A DNA stretch of 64,000 bases from the NCBI GenBank assembly GCA_024663395.1, contig JANFAH010000025.1:496001-560000 (forward strand), in the 5' to 3' direction. Below are positions 31,301 to 42,295 of this stretch, in pieces. The notes under the pieces are model-generated. The model was not told the origin of the DNA, did no database searches, and saw only the letters and a list, made by a program, of their open reading frames with translations. The DNA is from Pisolithus tinctorius. Its lineage: Eukaryota > Basidiomycota > Agaricomycetes > Boletales > Pisolithaceae. Position 1 is the first letter of the stretch. Every line of letters starts with the position of its first letter. The position numbers were made by a program, and so were the translations under genes.

Positions 31301-34034
31301 AGCCTTCTTCGAAAAATCACCACAGCTACTGAGCTAGCCCAAGAAGAACACAAGAAGAAACCGAAGGCTGTCCTTCCTGAAGAATACAAGGACTTCGCCT
31401 CAGTTTTTGAAAAGCCGTCTGATGGAATTTTGCCTCCGTCACAACCATACGACCATGCCATAAACCTTGTAGAGGACTTCGTCCCCAAGGTGGCCAAAGC
31501 ATATCCTCTCTCTCCCTCTGAACGAGAGTCCGCAGAGAGGTTTATCAAAGAAAATCTTCGAGAAGGAAAGATCCACCCCTCGAAGTCTCCCCAAGCCGCC
31601 CCCTTCTTCTTCGTAGGACAAAAGGATGGCTCCCTACGACCCTGCCAAGACTACAGGTACCTGAACAAAAACACGGTGAAGGATGCATACCCCCTTCCCC
31701 TCATTTCGGACCTTGTAGACAAGCTAAAAGGAGCCTCTGTCTTCACCAAGATGGATGTCAGGTCGGGCTACAACAATGTCCGCATCAAGGAAGGAGATCA
31801 ATGGAAAGCAGCGTTTATCATGCATAAAGGACTTTTCGAACCCACCATTATGTTCTTCGGTCTCTGCAACTCCCCTGCCACCTTCCAGCGATTCATGAAC
31901 GACTCTTTCAGAGACATGATCGCCGAAGGATGGTTAGTTGTCTACATGGATGACCTCCTTATCTTTTCAAACGACCCCGAAGAACATAAACGAAGAACCC
32001 GTCGCGTCCTTGAACAAATGAGAGAGCTCTCCCTTCCCTTGAAGTTAGAAAAGTGTCATTTTGATCTGACCGAAGTTGAATACCTCGGAATGATCATCAA
32101 AGAGAATACTGTCGCCATGGACCCTGTTAAAGTCCAAGGCATTGCCGATTGGCCTGTCCCAAAGAAGGTCAAAGATGTGCGATCCTTTCTAGGATTCGCA
32201 AACTTTTACAGAAGATTTGTCCCCTACTACTCGGACATTGCACGACCGCTCATCGACCTCACTAAGAAGACAGTCGATTGGAGTTGGTCTAAGAAATGTC
32301 AAGACGCCTTTGATCTTCTCAAAAGAATCTTCATGGCACAACCGACCCTTCGAATGCCCGACACCTCTCGACCATTCGCAATTACCACCGACGCGTCCAA
32401 ATACGCAACTGGAGGAGTCCTCCTTCAAGAAGATTCGAATGGACAGTGGCAACCCTGTGCCTTCCTGTCTCAGTCGTTTAACCCTGCAGAAAGAAACTAC
32501 GACATTTATGACAGAGAACTGCTAGGAGTTATTCGAGCACTGAAATCCTGGAGACATTACCTCCATGGATCCCCATTCCCAGTTAAGGTCTTCACGGACC
32601 ATAAAAACCTAACATATTTCAAATCGCCTCAGAACCTGAACCGTCGCCAGGCTCGCTGGCTTCTCGATCTCGCAGACTTCGATCTGCAGTTGGAACATGT
32701 CCCAGGCAAAGATCTGGCTGCACCTGACGCACTCTCCCGCCGACCCGATCATATTCCCGAAGATGATGAAGATAACAAAGGAGTTACTCTCCTTCCACAA
32801 ACCCTGTTCGTCAACCTCATCGATACCAACCTTACCCAAAAGGTTGTGTCGTCCTCCGTGACAGACCCCATGGTCCAGATGGCACTTCGTGCCATTGAAA
32901 ACGTCGACATGCCACTCCCATTTAAATCCCATCTCTCTGACTGGAGGTTTGACAACAGAGTGTTACTTTACAAAGACCGGGTGTATATCCCCAATGACCC
33001 TACCCTCCGCCGGACCATCGTGTCCAACCACCATGACCACCCCTCTGCTGGACACCCTGGTGTCCTGAAAACTCGACAACTCGTCTCATCCGAGTTCTGG
33101 TGGCCTGGACTTGCATCCTTTGTCCGAAAATACGTAGAAGGCTGCGCTGTTTGCCAGCAAAACAAGGTTAATACACACCCAACTACACCACCCCTTATGC
33201 CTATCCCCTCCACCTCGACCCGCCCCTTCCAACAGATCTCTTGCGATCTGGTTACCGACTTACCCGTTTCAAACGGCTATGATTCCCTTTTGGTCGTGGT
33301 AGACCATGGGCTTACAAAGGGGGTAATTTTATCACCCACCAAGAAAACTGCCTCCGCTGCTGACATCGCAGCACTATTTTTCAAGAAAGTCTACTCCCGT
33401 TTCGGGCTGTATGACAAAATTATATCTGATCAAGGCCCTCAGTTTGCCTCCACCTTCGCCAAGGAACTAGCCTCCCTTTTGGGATACTCCCTTGCCTTGT
33501 CAACGGCATACCACCCACAGACTGATGGAGAAACGGAACGGGTAAACCAAGAGGTCGAGACCTATCTCCGCATTTTTTGCCAGAACGACCCTGCCTCGTG
33601 GGTGAACAATCTCCCTATGGCAGAATTTGCGCATAATCACCGCCCACACTCCGTCACCCACCAATCTCCATTCTACCTCATGTACGGATATGAGCTGAAA
33701 CCCCTTCCGTCCCTGATTGCCGAAACCCACCTTCCCGCCGCCAAGTCTAGACTCGATGAACTCAGAAAAGCTAGGGAAGAAGCCCTAGCGGCCCATGACC
33801 TAGCAAGAAAAACAATGAAAGACCGCTCGTCACGACCCTTCACCCCATTCCAGAAAGGTGATAAGGTTTGGCTAGAAGCATGCAATTTGAAATGCTCCTA
33901 TGAAAATAGGAAGCTCGCACCCAAACGAGAAGGACCCTTCACGGTCTCTGGCATCCTATCTCTGGTTATGTATCGCCTTGCGATCCCGGCGCGATGGAAA
34001 ATCCACAATGTCTTCCATGCTTCTCTCTTATTGC
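31301..34034 (+). pseudogene. pol: Gypsy-1 pol, RT-RNase H-integrase part
   Basis: Continuous frame between the two insertions. Reverse transcriptase blocks: GSLRPCQDYRYLNKNTV, FTKMDVRSGYNNVRI and YMDD at about 31942. RNase H: TTDASKYATGGVLLQ, YDRELLGVIRALKSW, FTDHKNL. Integrase: HHCC zinc finger (HHDHPSAGHPGVLKT..CAVCQQNK, about 33020-33170), then catalytic D (CDLVTDLP, about 33245), D (SDQGPQFAS, about 33425) and E (DGETERVNQEVE, about 33525). The frame is cut at VFHASLLL by the 1.8 kb element and resumes at 35852. Apart from the two insertions I see no lesion. Confidence 0.92.
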
Positions 34035-35846
34035 TGTGAGTCAAAGTGAGGTTTAGTGGTGGAAACCAACCAAAACCAACACAAAAGACAATGAAAGCGA
34101 GTGGTGGTGTGCCTATGCAGTACCTAGATGGTGGAACCTGTTCCTTGGGAGGGTTTTATGCAAGCTACGACACTCAAAGACAAGTGCTGAGGGTTGGGGG
34201 TGCTCCTGACAAAGAAGGAGCAGGAATGCGAGAGGAAGCAATGGGGTAGACTGCTGTCAGCCTACAGAAGGATGGATGACAACTTAATTCGATGCTCTGA
34301 GCTGCACTGAGCTCAGGGAGGACTTGGAGCGAAGTAGATTGATGATAGACGATAATAAGCGAAGTAGATGATAGTTAGACCCTTAATAAAGTCTCAACTA
34401 TCGAAGCTGCTGAATGATTTTCTGAATGATAACAAAAATGCGAGCAAGAGGGGCTCTCTGATGTCTTCTTTTTTTTTTGCTACCTAAGTACAGTGATTTA
34501 TATACAGTACAGGGGCGTTGCCTATGGAAAACAAGGTGCAAACACTTGGTAAGTGATTGGTAACTGATGAGTAAGGAATGTAAGCAGTGGGTAATCGTCT
34601 TAGAAAGCATTGGTGAGCATTGGTAAGGATAAGTAAGCCAAAAAGCGAAGAATCAGTAAGCAAGGGCAAAAGATTGGTAAGTATTGGCAACAGGTGAGTT
34701 GAAGACAGTCAGAATGTCAAAGTATGAGTCAAGTAATGTCAGAAACTGGGAAAGTGCACTGGAATCGCATTAGGGGGAGGCTGTGCATGTCACATCTCGA
34801 AGAGATCGTTTCTGGGCCAAAGTGGGATGACAGAGAGGCAGCGCTGATCTGATGCCGACATAGTACATCCAAAAGTGGACAGGGTGAGTCAGATGTCAAC
34901 AGGGGTCAAGCTTTGGGGGTCTGTGGGGTGACAGGAGCATAAGGGATCGCAACTTTCCCCCCCTTACTGTCCTCTCAGTGAAGCAAATAAAAACTTCATG
35001 AATGAGGCTCTGTTGGAAGAGAGGATGAAGGGGGAGCATCTTCTGCTGTATCTTGCAATAAGGAGGCAAGATGTGCATCATACTTGTCATGGATGCGATC
35101 AGGGAGAGTGGAGAACAGTAGATTATACTGTAGCTGTCGCAATTTTGGAAGAATGATGGACGAGACTGGTATGAATACGTTGCAGGGAGCAGGGAGGAAG
35201 GATCCATATGCTTCTTGGACTGGAGAGACTGAAACGACCACATAAGACCTTTCCAAGCGAATGACAGACCTGAGGCGACCAAAGAATGTCCTCCTAGAGG
35301 TCATACTGACAAAAAGAATGCACTGTCCAAGCTGGATGGGCTGAGAGGGGGCAGACGAGGATGGGATGTACCAGGATGCTTCAGGACAGAAGCTAGTAGG
35401 AACTCCTGGTAGATATACATAGCCATGGTCCCTAGCAAAGGGGACAAGCGAAATGATTGATGTGGAGGCGGCCATATCAGAAGAATTAGTGAAATGAGTG
35501 TCTTTTGGAGGGAGTGCTGTAGAAACGTGTGGAGTGCGCAAATCCTTTCCAATTTTGGAAGGTAGGATCGTGTGGCTGAGCACTACAAGCGAGTGTGGGA
35601 ATGGTTTCGGTGTCTGCAGAATTGGCGGAGATACGGCGAAAACCAGAATGCCGTACATGGGCGCTTAAGAACTTTATTGGCGCTTAACTCGCTTCCTCCT
35701 TTTTCTTTGGCATTGATGACTCGTTCTTGTGCGAGGGATGACTGCTGACATTTCTGGCCGTCCTTCTTCGCATGAGGGCTATGGTCTTCATCTCCATTCA
35801 TCAGCTACATCCATGTCCACCTCACCAAACACCTTTGGTGTGTGAC
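34035..35846 (+). mobile_element. 1.8 kb unclassified element, copy 2
   Basis: 1812 bp flanked by ATTGC (34030-34034 and 35847-35851). If the shared A belongs to the element, the ends are TG..CA with a 4-base duplication. Leaving out the insert and one duplication restores the gypsy-1 pol frame exactly (LLL-PYRE). Near the right end is the palindrome ACACCTTTGGTGT, also in copy 1. Inside, on the minus strand, is an open frame conserved in copy 1; TTTATATA near 34497 is TATA-like. No transposase, integrase or reverse transcriptase is present, so mobilisation in trans is likely. It is CpG-richer and better preserved than copy 1. Confidence 0.75.
34996..35658 (-). CDS. Protein of the 1.8 kb element, family unknown
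   Basis: Open frame of 220 codons beginning MYGILVFAVSPP. Conserved with copy 1: SIISLVPFARDHGYVYLPG, PTSFCPEASWYIP, QLGQCILFVSMTSRRTFFG, RSYVVVSVSP, YGSFLPAPC, YNLLFSTLPDRIHDKY. Copy 1 suggests the protein begins further upstream (35801; DEDHSPHAKK, INAKEKGGSELS) in what is now a different frame here, so one base may have been lost near 35660. The composition is Ser/Pro-rich with beta-type stretches, and no signal peptide or catalytic motif is evident. I do not recognise a family. Conservation at the protein level is the evidence that it is coding. Confidence 0.5.
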   Translation of the reverse strand: MYGILVFAVSPPILQTPKPFPHSLVVLSHTILPSKIGKDLRTPHVSTALPPKDTHFTNSSDMAASTSIISLVPFARDHGYVYLPGVPTSFCPEASWYIPSSSAPSQPIQLGQCILFVSMTSRRTFFGRLRSVIRLERSYVVVSVSPVQEAYGSFLPAPCNVFIPVSSIILPKLRQLQYNLLFSTLPDRIHDKYDAHLASLLQDTAEDAPPSSSLPTEPHS

Positions 35847-35851
35847 ATTGC

Positions 35852-36117
35852 CCTATCGCGAAAGTGACATTCACGGACCGAACTTCCCAGCTCCACTGCC
35901 TGACCTTGTCAACGAGGAAGAAGAATACGAAGTTGAGGCGATAGTCGGCCATAAAAGGTCCGGCCGCGGACACGCCTTCTTAATCAAATGGAAGGGCTAC
36001 CCTTCCTCCGAAAACTCGTGGCAAAAAGAGTCACATCTTGAACATGCGGATGATACGCTCTCCGCCTATAAGAAACGATTCCCCAAAGACTTCCCCCTCC
36101 AGAAACAACCCACTTGA
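35852..36117 (+). pseudogene. pol: Gypsy-1 pol, C-terminal chromodomain
   Basis: Resumes the pol frame after the 1.8 kb element: PYRESDIHGPNF, then a chromodomain with EEYEVEAIVGHKR, HAFLIKWKGYP and NSWQKESHL. In chromoviruses this domain directs integration by binding modified histones. The stop is at 36117. Confidence 0.9.
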
Positions 36118-36153
36118 CGCTCCACCTGTACTATCAGAAACATCTCTCTCGAA

Positions 36154-37158
36154 ATGCCTCCCCATCGTTACACTTACCCTCGAGAACCCTCCCGTCGCCA
36201 CACCCCGTTTGCTCGTCGGCAACGACAGCCCGCTAGTGATCAGATGATCGCTTCCTACCGACTCTTCGTTGCTGATCCTGCTGTCATCGGCACTGTCTAT
36301 CATGAGGTGGATGAAGATTCCCCTCTTGATCTTGTGTATCACGCCACTATCCAAGCCCTTCGGCTTGAAGAACTCTCTCGTTATGTCAATCGCCAGAACC
36401 CCCTCCTTTCCCCCGCTCATACTATCCTGGGTGAAATCGCCCTCCAACAGGTTCCCTTACTTCTTAAACTTTTTGATGTCCTTGGAGGTGCCGACCTCAT
36501 TTATAACGTTCGTCAGTATCCAGCATTGATCGCACCCCCCCCGCCTGGGTCTAGAAGACCCTCAACTGCAACTTCTCCTCCGGTTTCCTCTGTGTCGACC
36601 TCCCCTCCTGCACCGTCGTCGTCATCATCCTCCCGCTCATCCCGCTCTCTCCGAAGAGCCGACAGACCTCATGCCTGCTGCTTGTCAGGCCCCAATCCTC
36701 AACCCTGTGAGTCTCACGACTCCCCATCTGAAGTAGACCCCAAGACCGCCTTTGGCGTCTCCCGTGCTGAACTCGACTACACGTTAAACATCATCGAAAC
36801 CCTTGCACAGCTGCCGCCGTCTCCTGTGTTGAATGCCTTGACCAAATTCGACATGCCTCTTACTCCATCCGATCCACACTATCGTCAAGCGTGTTATGTC
36901 TGCCACCGTCTCGGCCACATCCATGTCAACTGTGGACTGTATGAATGTCCCCTTTGCCACGCCACTCGTCCCAGGCATACTCAGGCCCAATGCCCTTCCA
37001 TCCGCCCTCATCGTCCTTTACAGGACAGAATAGCTACCCCCGCTCTGGTAGATGATTGTACCCTCGTCGGGAGCGAGGATAACGACTTGTACGACAATGG
37101 TTTTGATTTTGACGACTCCGCCATCAGTAACATGACCGGAGAACCTTATGGAGAGTAG
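36154..37158 (+). CDS. Gypsy-1 third ORF, zinc-knuckle protein
   Basis: 334 codons from an ATG 36 bases after pol. A helical first part (IGTVYHEVDEDSPLDLVYH, LRLEELSRYVNRQNPLL) is followed by a Ser/Pro-rich linker (about residues 130-170). Near the C-terminus are two Cys/His motifs: CYVCHRLGHIHVNC (CX2CX4HX4C) and CPLCHATRPRHTQAQC. An acidic tail follows. It sits before the 3' LTR like the third ORF of gypsy-2. It has no recognised homologue; a nucleic-acid-binding accessory role is an inference from the knuckles. Confidence 0.7.
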   Translation: MPPHRYTYPREPSRRHTPFARRQRQPASDQMIASYRLFVADPAVIGTVYHEVDEDSPLDLVYHATIQALRLEELSRYVNRQNPLLSPAHTILGEIALQQVPLLLKLFDVLGGADLIYNVRQYPALIAPPPPGSRRPSTATSPPVSSVSTSPPAPSSSSSSRSSRSLRRADRPHACCLSGPNPQPCESHDSPSEVDPKTAFGVSRAELDYTLNIIETLAQLPPSPVLNALTKFDMPLTPSDPHYRQACYVCHRLGHIHVNCGLYECPLCHATRPRHTQAQCPSIRPHRPLQDRIATPALVDDCTLVGSEDNDLYDNGFDFDDSAISNMTGEPYGE

Positions 37159-37195
37159 TTGAAGTCGGGGACTTCAACGCTTAGAAAGGGGGTAA

Positions 37196-37646
37196 TGTTA
37201 CATTTCACCCCTAACTTTTCCTTTTCTGCTGTACGTTTACCTTGTTTGTGACCCGTTGGACTTAGTTTCCTTTTAGAGCCGTCTTCTCTCTGATCCAACG
37301 GCTCTCTATTTCCACCACTAGCATTACTGGCTCGTTACATGCTTAGGACATGTGTCGTCATTGTTCAACCAATGGCGTAGTTACCTCGTTACATGCGGAC
37401 GCCTCATGGTCCATTTCTGTATAGTATTTAGACTGCCGGCTCAAGTCCTGGAAACCCAGACTTGAGCTGCTCAATCATATGCAGCGTTCTCAGAACTTTG
37501 CCCTCAGTGTCCCTTACAAGGACCACTCTTACCGGCATTGCCCTAAATCCTCTGTCATTTACAGAGGTTACTGCAGCCGTTGCTCAGTAGAAACCATAGT
37601 CTGCGTTTGAGCTCTCCCTACGTCTTGACTTCGGTCGAGCGTAACA
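37196..37646 (+). repeat. Gypsy-1 3' LTR
   Basis: 451 bp, preceded by a purine run (AGAAAGGGGG, about 37183-37192). Followed by target duplication AACAT at 37647-37651 and then the TGA that ends LINE ORF1. Confidence 0.93.
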
Positions 37647-37878
37647 AACATCTGAACCATCCCACCAAAGTGAGGCCAAAATAGCAGGATAAGAGGAGGT
37701 AGAGGAGGCCCCTTAACATGCTACTTTCAAACATGCAATGACCACACCCACAGTGACCCAGCACCAACCCTGCCCACCCCTGTGACAACACTACAGCCAG
37801 TAAACCCAGACCCCACCCCATCCTTGATCAATGCCTGAACGCTGAACATGCACCAATATGCTAACCAAAATATGCATA

Positions 37879-40800
37879 TGGTAGCAAAACTTAAATACCT
37901 CTCACACTGCACTACACTCACTAATAAACAGTCAAATAGCAGATGAATGGGACATAATCACCATTCAAGAACCACCAACCGATCAAATTGGCAACATATG
38001 GGCCAACACCCATTGGAAGGTCATATACCCCTCAACAAAGCTAACACAAAACACCAAACCACAAGCAGTAACTCTAATTAATTCTAGAATAAGCACTAAT
38101 TCCTGGGAACAGATCACCTTCCCATCCATGGATGTTGTAGTAATGCAACTAAGAACTGCAAAGGGCACCTATGCAATATTCAACATCTACAACGACTGCA
38201 CACACGACCAGACCCTGGAGGCCCTAAGCACCTTCCTTGCTGCGAACACAGAAAAGGTCAGGCCAATGGTGAACAATCACATGCTGTGGTTGGGTGACTT
38301 TAACAGACACCACCCCCTATGGGATGAGGACTGCAACCACCACCTGTTCACAACAAGAGCTCTCAGCTCTGCCCAGAAACTACTAGAACTAATTGCAGAC
38401 TACAGGCTAGTACAAGCGCTGCCCAAAGGCATACCTACCCTCCAGTTGTCCTCCACAGGCAACTGGATGTGCCCAGACAATGTGTTCTGTATGGAGTCAA
38501 CAATGGAGAACATGGTCAGCTGTGACACAAGACCAGAGGACAGAGGCCCCAATACAGACCATGTCCTGATCCTGATGTACCTCGAAGCAGACCTCACCCC
38601 ATCCACAGTGACCCTGACCTACAACTACCAGGATGTGGACTGGAAAGAATTCAACAAGATGCTCAAAACCAAACTTGCTAAGGTCAGCCCCCCAAGAGTA
38701 ATAGCCAATGAACAAGAATTCCAGAGAAAAACAAGAGGAATTGAAGCAGCACTATGAAGCACACTAGAGAAGGTAGTACCAAAGTCGCAACCACACCTGC
38801 ACATGAAATGACGGTGGACAAAGGAGTTGGCAGCCCTACACAAAGAACTCAAAATGCTAAGTAAAACCTCATATGCCTTCCATGCTGTTTGTGATCACAA
38901 AAGTCACAGACTGCATAAGGACAAGGCAAAAGTCTACGACAGGGCTATCCAAGAAGCAAAGAAGAGCCACTGGAGAAACTGGTTGGAAGAAGCAGGAGAC
39001 AGTGACCTCTGGATAGCAAATGGGTACATCTCCAAGCCCTATGGAGATGGAAGCAAAGCCAGAATACCGACTCTCAAGAAAACCAACAAGGACAGTAACG
39101 AGACCCTAGCCAGCTCCAACAAAGACAAAAGCAAAATGTTCACACAGATGTTATTTCCACCACCCCTGGTCCAATCGTCAGTACCACAAAACTATGATTA
39201 CCCAGAACCAGCAACAACATGGGACCCCATCACAAAGGATCAGCTCACCCACACTGTCAAAAACCTCAACCCCTACAAAGCACCAGGACCAGACAGTGTA
39301 GCCAATATCGTGTTTCAGAAATCTCCACTACTACTCAATTACTTACTACACTCTTTCAATGCAGTGTTCACCCTGCAGATGTACTACAACCCCTGGAGGG
39401 AATCCACCACAGTCATACTCAGAAAACCAGGCAAGCCTGACTACTCGATGCCAAAAGCCTACTGACCAATAGCACTACTCAACACCATGGTGAAGCTATT
39501 ATCAGCAATAGTAGCAGAATGAACGTCGTACATACTGGAAAAGCACCAACTACTTCTGGCTACTCACTTTGGTGGCAGACCAGGACAATCGACAGAGGAC
39601 TCACTACTACTACTTGAGACAACCATACAGCACACATGGAGACAAAGAAAAGTAGTATCCATGCTATTCCTGGACATAGAAGGCACATTCCCCAACGCGG
39701 TCATGGACCGACTCTTACACAATATGAGAAAAAGACAACTTCCCCTGGACATAGTCCATTATATGGAGTGCTTACTAACAAACAGGAAGACGAAACTACG
39801 CTTTGACGACTATGAGTCAAACTGGTTCCACATCAAAAATGGCATAGGACAAGGAGACCCCCTATCGATGATCCTATATGTCATCTACAGTGTGGACTTA
39901 GTGGAAACAGCAAAAGGTAAAAAAGAACTAACCCTAGCCTTTGTGGATGATATGGCATTCATTGCCATTGGCAAGAACTTCGAAGACACCCACTCGACAC
40001 TATCTGACATGATGGAACAGGAGGAAGGGGGCTTCGACTGGTCTGAGAAACACAACTCACATTTCGAGACAAGTAATTTGCACTAATGGACTTCATGCTT
40101 AACAGAAACAAGCCCAAACCCCCGCTAACAATAAGAGGTGCAACAATAACACCCATGGCAACCCACAGGTTCCTAGGCATAATTCTCAACCAAGAATTGA
40201 GATGGAAAACACAGGCAGCCCATGCAATAGTGAAGGGCATGAAACAAGCCCTACTGCTCAGAAGAATATCTGCGACATCATGGGGAATACCGATGAAGCT
40301 CATGCAGCAACTCTACCAAATGGTAGTCATACTGAAGATGATGTACACTGCACCAGTATGGATCCAGCCAGCATACACTGGAGATCACAACACCAGAACA
40401 AGAGGGTCGAAGGGTATAACTAACTGTCTCCTCTCAGTTCAAAGAGTGGTGGCCATAGTGATCATGGGTGCCATGAGGACCACCCCCACTGACACTTTGC
40501 TAGCACATGCACACATCCCCCCCATGTCACTCCTTATACAGCATACGCTATACAAAGCATCACTCAGACTCTCAACACTACCAAGTGAACACCCTCTCCA
40601 CATACATGTCAGCAAAACAGCTGGGACTAACATCAAGCACCACTGAACAGCACTCCACCATCTGACACATGACCTAAACATCAATCCCAGGCAAATCAAA
40701 ACTATCTGCCTGTATCCAACCCCACCAATGGAACACCTGTTGCATGCAACTGTCATAGCACCCAACAAAAAAGAAGCAATCGAAGACCTAGCAAGAATAA

Positions 40801-41759
40801 GAGACTGCATGCTAATCTTCACTGATGGATCAAGCACAGAGGAGGGTGTAGGGGCAGCAGTGGTCTTGTACGTAGACCACCAACATGTAACCATGCTGCA
40901 ATACCACTTGGGAAGTGCCTCACAACACACAGTGTTCGAGGCGGAGGTGGCAGCAATGCTGCTCACAGTGCATCTCCTCGCAACCAAGGAGGAAGTCATG
41001 TTCCCAGCCACCATACTAGCTGACAACCAAGCAGCGATCAAATCGAGTGAGCGACCACTAGTGAAAACAGGACACTATCTACTAATGCACCTCAGATTGG
41101 CAATCCAAGAAATCACCACCAAAGAATGCTTAGCAAGGAAAAGCATCACACTGCGGTGGATAGCAGGCCACATGAAAGTAGAAGGCAATGAACTTGCAGA
41201 CAAAGAGGCAAAAATAGCAGCAAAAGGACCTAATTTCACCAGCCATCTGCAAGCGCTTCCACCAGTGCTAAGGAAAAACCTACCCCATAGTGTAGCTGCC
41301 CTCAAGCAGCTGCACACTGCGAGACTGAAGACCCTATGGACCCAAATTTGGAAGAAGTCCCCCCAGTATGACAAAACAGCCAGCATTGATCCATTCCTAC
41401 CCAAAAACTCGTTCATGAAACTAGCCACCTCCCTGCCCAAGAAACAAACAAGCCTCTACATGCACCTCTGCACAGGCCATGCACCACTCAACAAACACTT
41501 ACACCGACTCAACTGAAGCGACACCCCCACCTGCCTCCAATGCAGGAGGACTAGTTTGGAAAGCGTGCATCATTTCCTGTTCCAATGTCCCAGATATGAC
41601 AGGGAGCGGTACATCATGCAAAGAGCCCTAGGAAGAGATGCTACCTCCCTGTCATTCCTACTGTCCAACCCAAAAGCCTGTCCACACCTTCTCAAATATG
41701 TAGATACCACCAAATGTTTTCAACATGAAACATTCAACAATAAACACAAAAACAGCTAA
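37879..41759 (+). pseudogene. LINE ORF2: endonuclease, reverse transcriptase, RNase H
   Basis: Endonuclease blocks: IADEWDIITIQEPP (about 37940), LWLGDFNRHHPLWD (about 38290) and NTDHVLILMYLE. Reverse transcriptase: YKAPGPDSVANIVF, GGRPGQSTEDSLLL, GIGQGDPLSMILY, LAFVDDMAF (about 39940). RNase H: LIFTDGSSTEEGVGAA (about 40820), FEAEVAAMLL, ADNQAAI, GNELADKEAKI. A Cys/His tail follows (CLQCRR..HHFLFQC). There is a stop in W-stop-QNLN (37882), TGA at 38755, 38809, 39463, 39520, 40644 and 41514, and a one-base loss near 40075. It cannot encode an active protein. Confidence 0.9.
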
Positions 41760-42295
41760 AACCACACATACACCATCAAATGCCCTCACACCACATCCAT
41801 TCCCTGAACCCCCACCCTTCCCACTCTCCCCTCCACACACATAAAACACACATTACAAACCCACCAGTCACACCCTCCCACCTCACCTCACTAGCTCCCC
41901 AAACCCATGCTCCAACCATTCACATGTCACCTGACAACCCACTCTCTCACCACACTGTGCAGCATAAAGTCATGACAGCCCCATCCAACTGGACATGTAA
42001 GAACACACTCATAACCCAAAACTGATGCCCACATGGCCGTTGACTGAGTGTAGTTAGAGTTACTCGACTAGCCGAAGTACTAAACCACCCTTACTGAAAA
42101 GGTGGAGTGTCTAAAATGGCTGGCGGGAACAGAGGACTAATGGGGAACCAAAGGTTCTGCCATTAGGGCATTCACTCACTGGTAAGGAGTGGTAGGCCAC
42201 AGGGGGCCTCTGCTAGATCATTAACTAAGGTAGAATAGTGCAACATAGGGTAGACACACCCTCAAAGCACTTTAATTCAGAGAAAAAAAAAAAAA
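41760..42295 (+). other. LINE 3' untranslated region and poly-A tail
   Basis: Non-coding after the ORF2 stop. Ends with 13 A at 42283-42295 followed by the right target duplication GCATGGACA. No gene is seen. Confidence 0.75.

Larger units (their letters stand above)
20854..37646 (+). mobile_element. Gypsy-1: Ty3/gypsy chromovirus, split by two insertions
   Basis: LTRs of 451 bp (20854-21304 and 37196-37646) begin TGTTAC and end TAACA. The target duplication AACAT is at 20849-20853 and 37647-37651. Internal order is gag, protease, reverse transcriptase, RNase H, integrase, chromodomain, then a separate third ORF. Gypsy-2 entered pol at 23165 and the 1.8 kb element entered it at 34034; excluding each insert and one target duplication restores the frame. 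A purine run (AGAAAGGGGG) precedes the right LTR. The LTRs differ at about 14 positions, all transitions at CpG sites. Confidence 0.95.
18988..42295 (+). mobile_element. Non-LTR retrotransposon (LINE), interrupted by gypsy-1
   Basis: A two-ORF LINE ending in a 13 bp poly-A run and flanked by a 9-12 bp target duplication. Without the gypsy-1 insertion (20854-37651) it is about 6.5 kb. ORF1 has retroviral-type zinc knuckles; ORF2 has AP-like endonuclease, reverse transcriptase and RNase H, the arrangement of Tad-like fungal LINEs. Both ORFs are broken mainly by TGA codons where Arg is expected. The whole element is CpG-poor, which with the nested younger elements makes it the oldest dated insertion of the stack. 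Confidence 0.85.

Noticed and set aside
34035..35846. Helitron, because of the palindrome near the 3' end
   Set aside because: Helitrons insert without target duplication and end in CTRR; here there is a clear ATTGC duplication and other ends.
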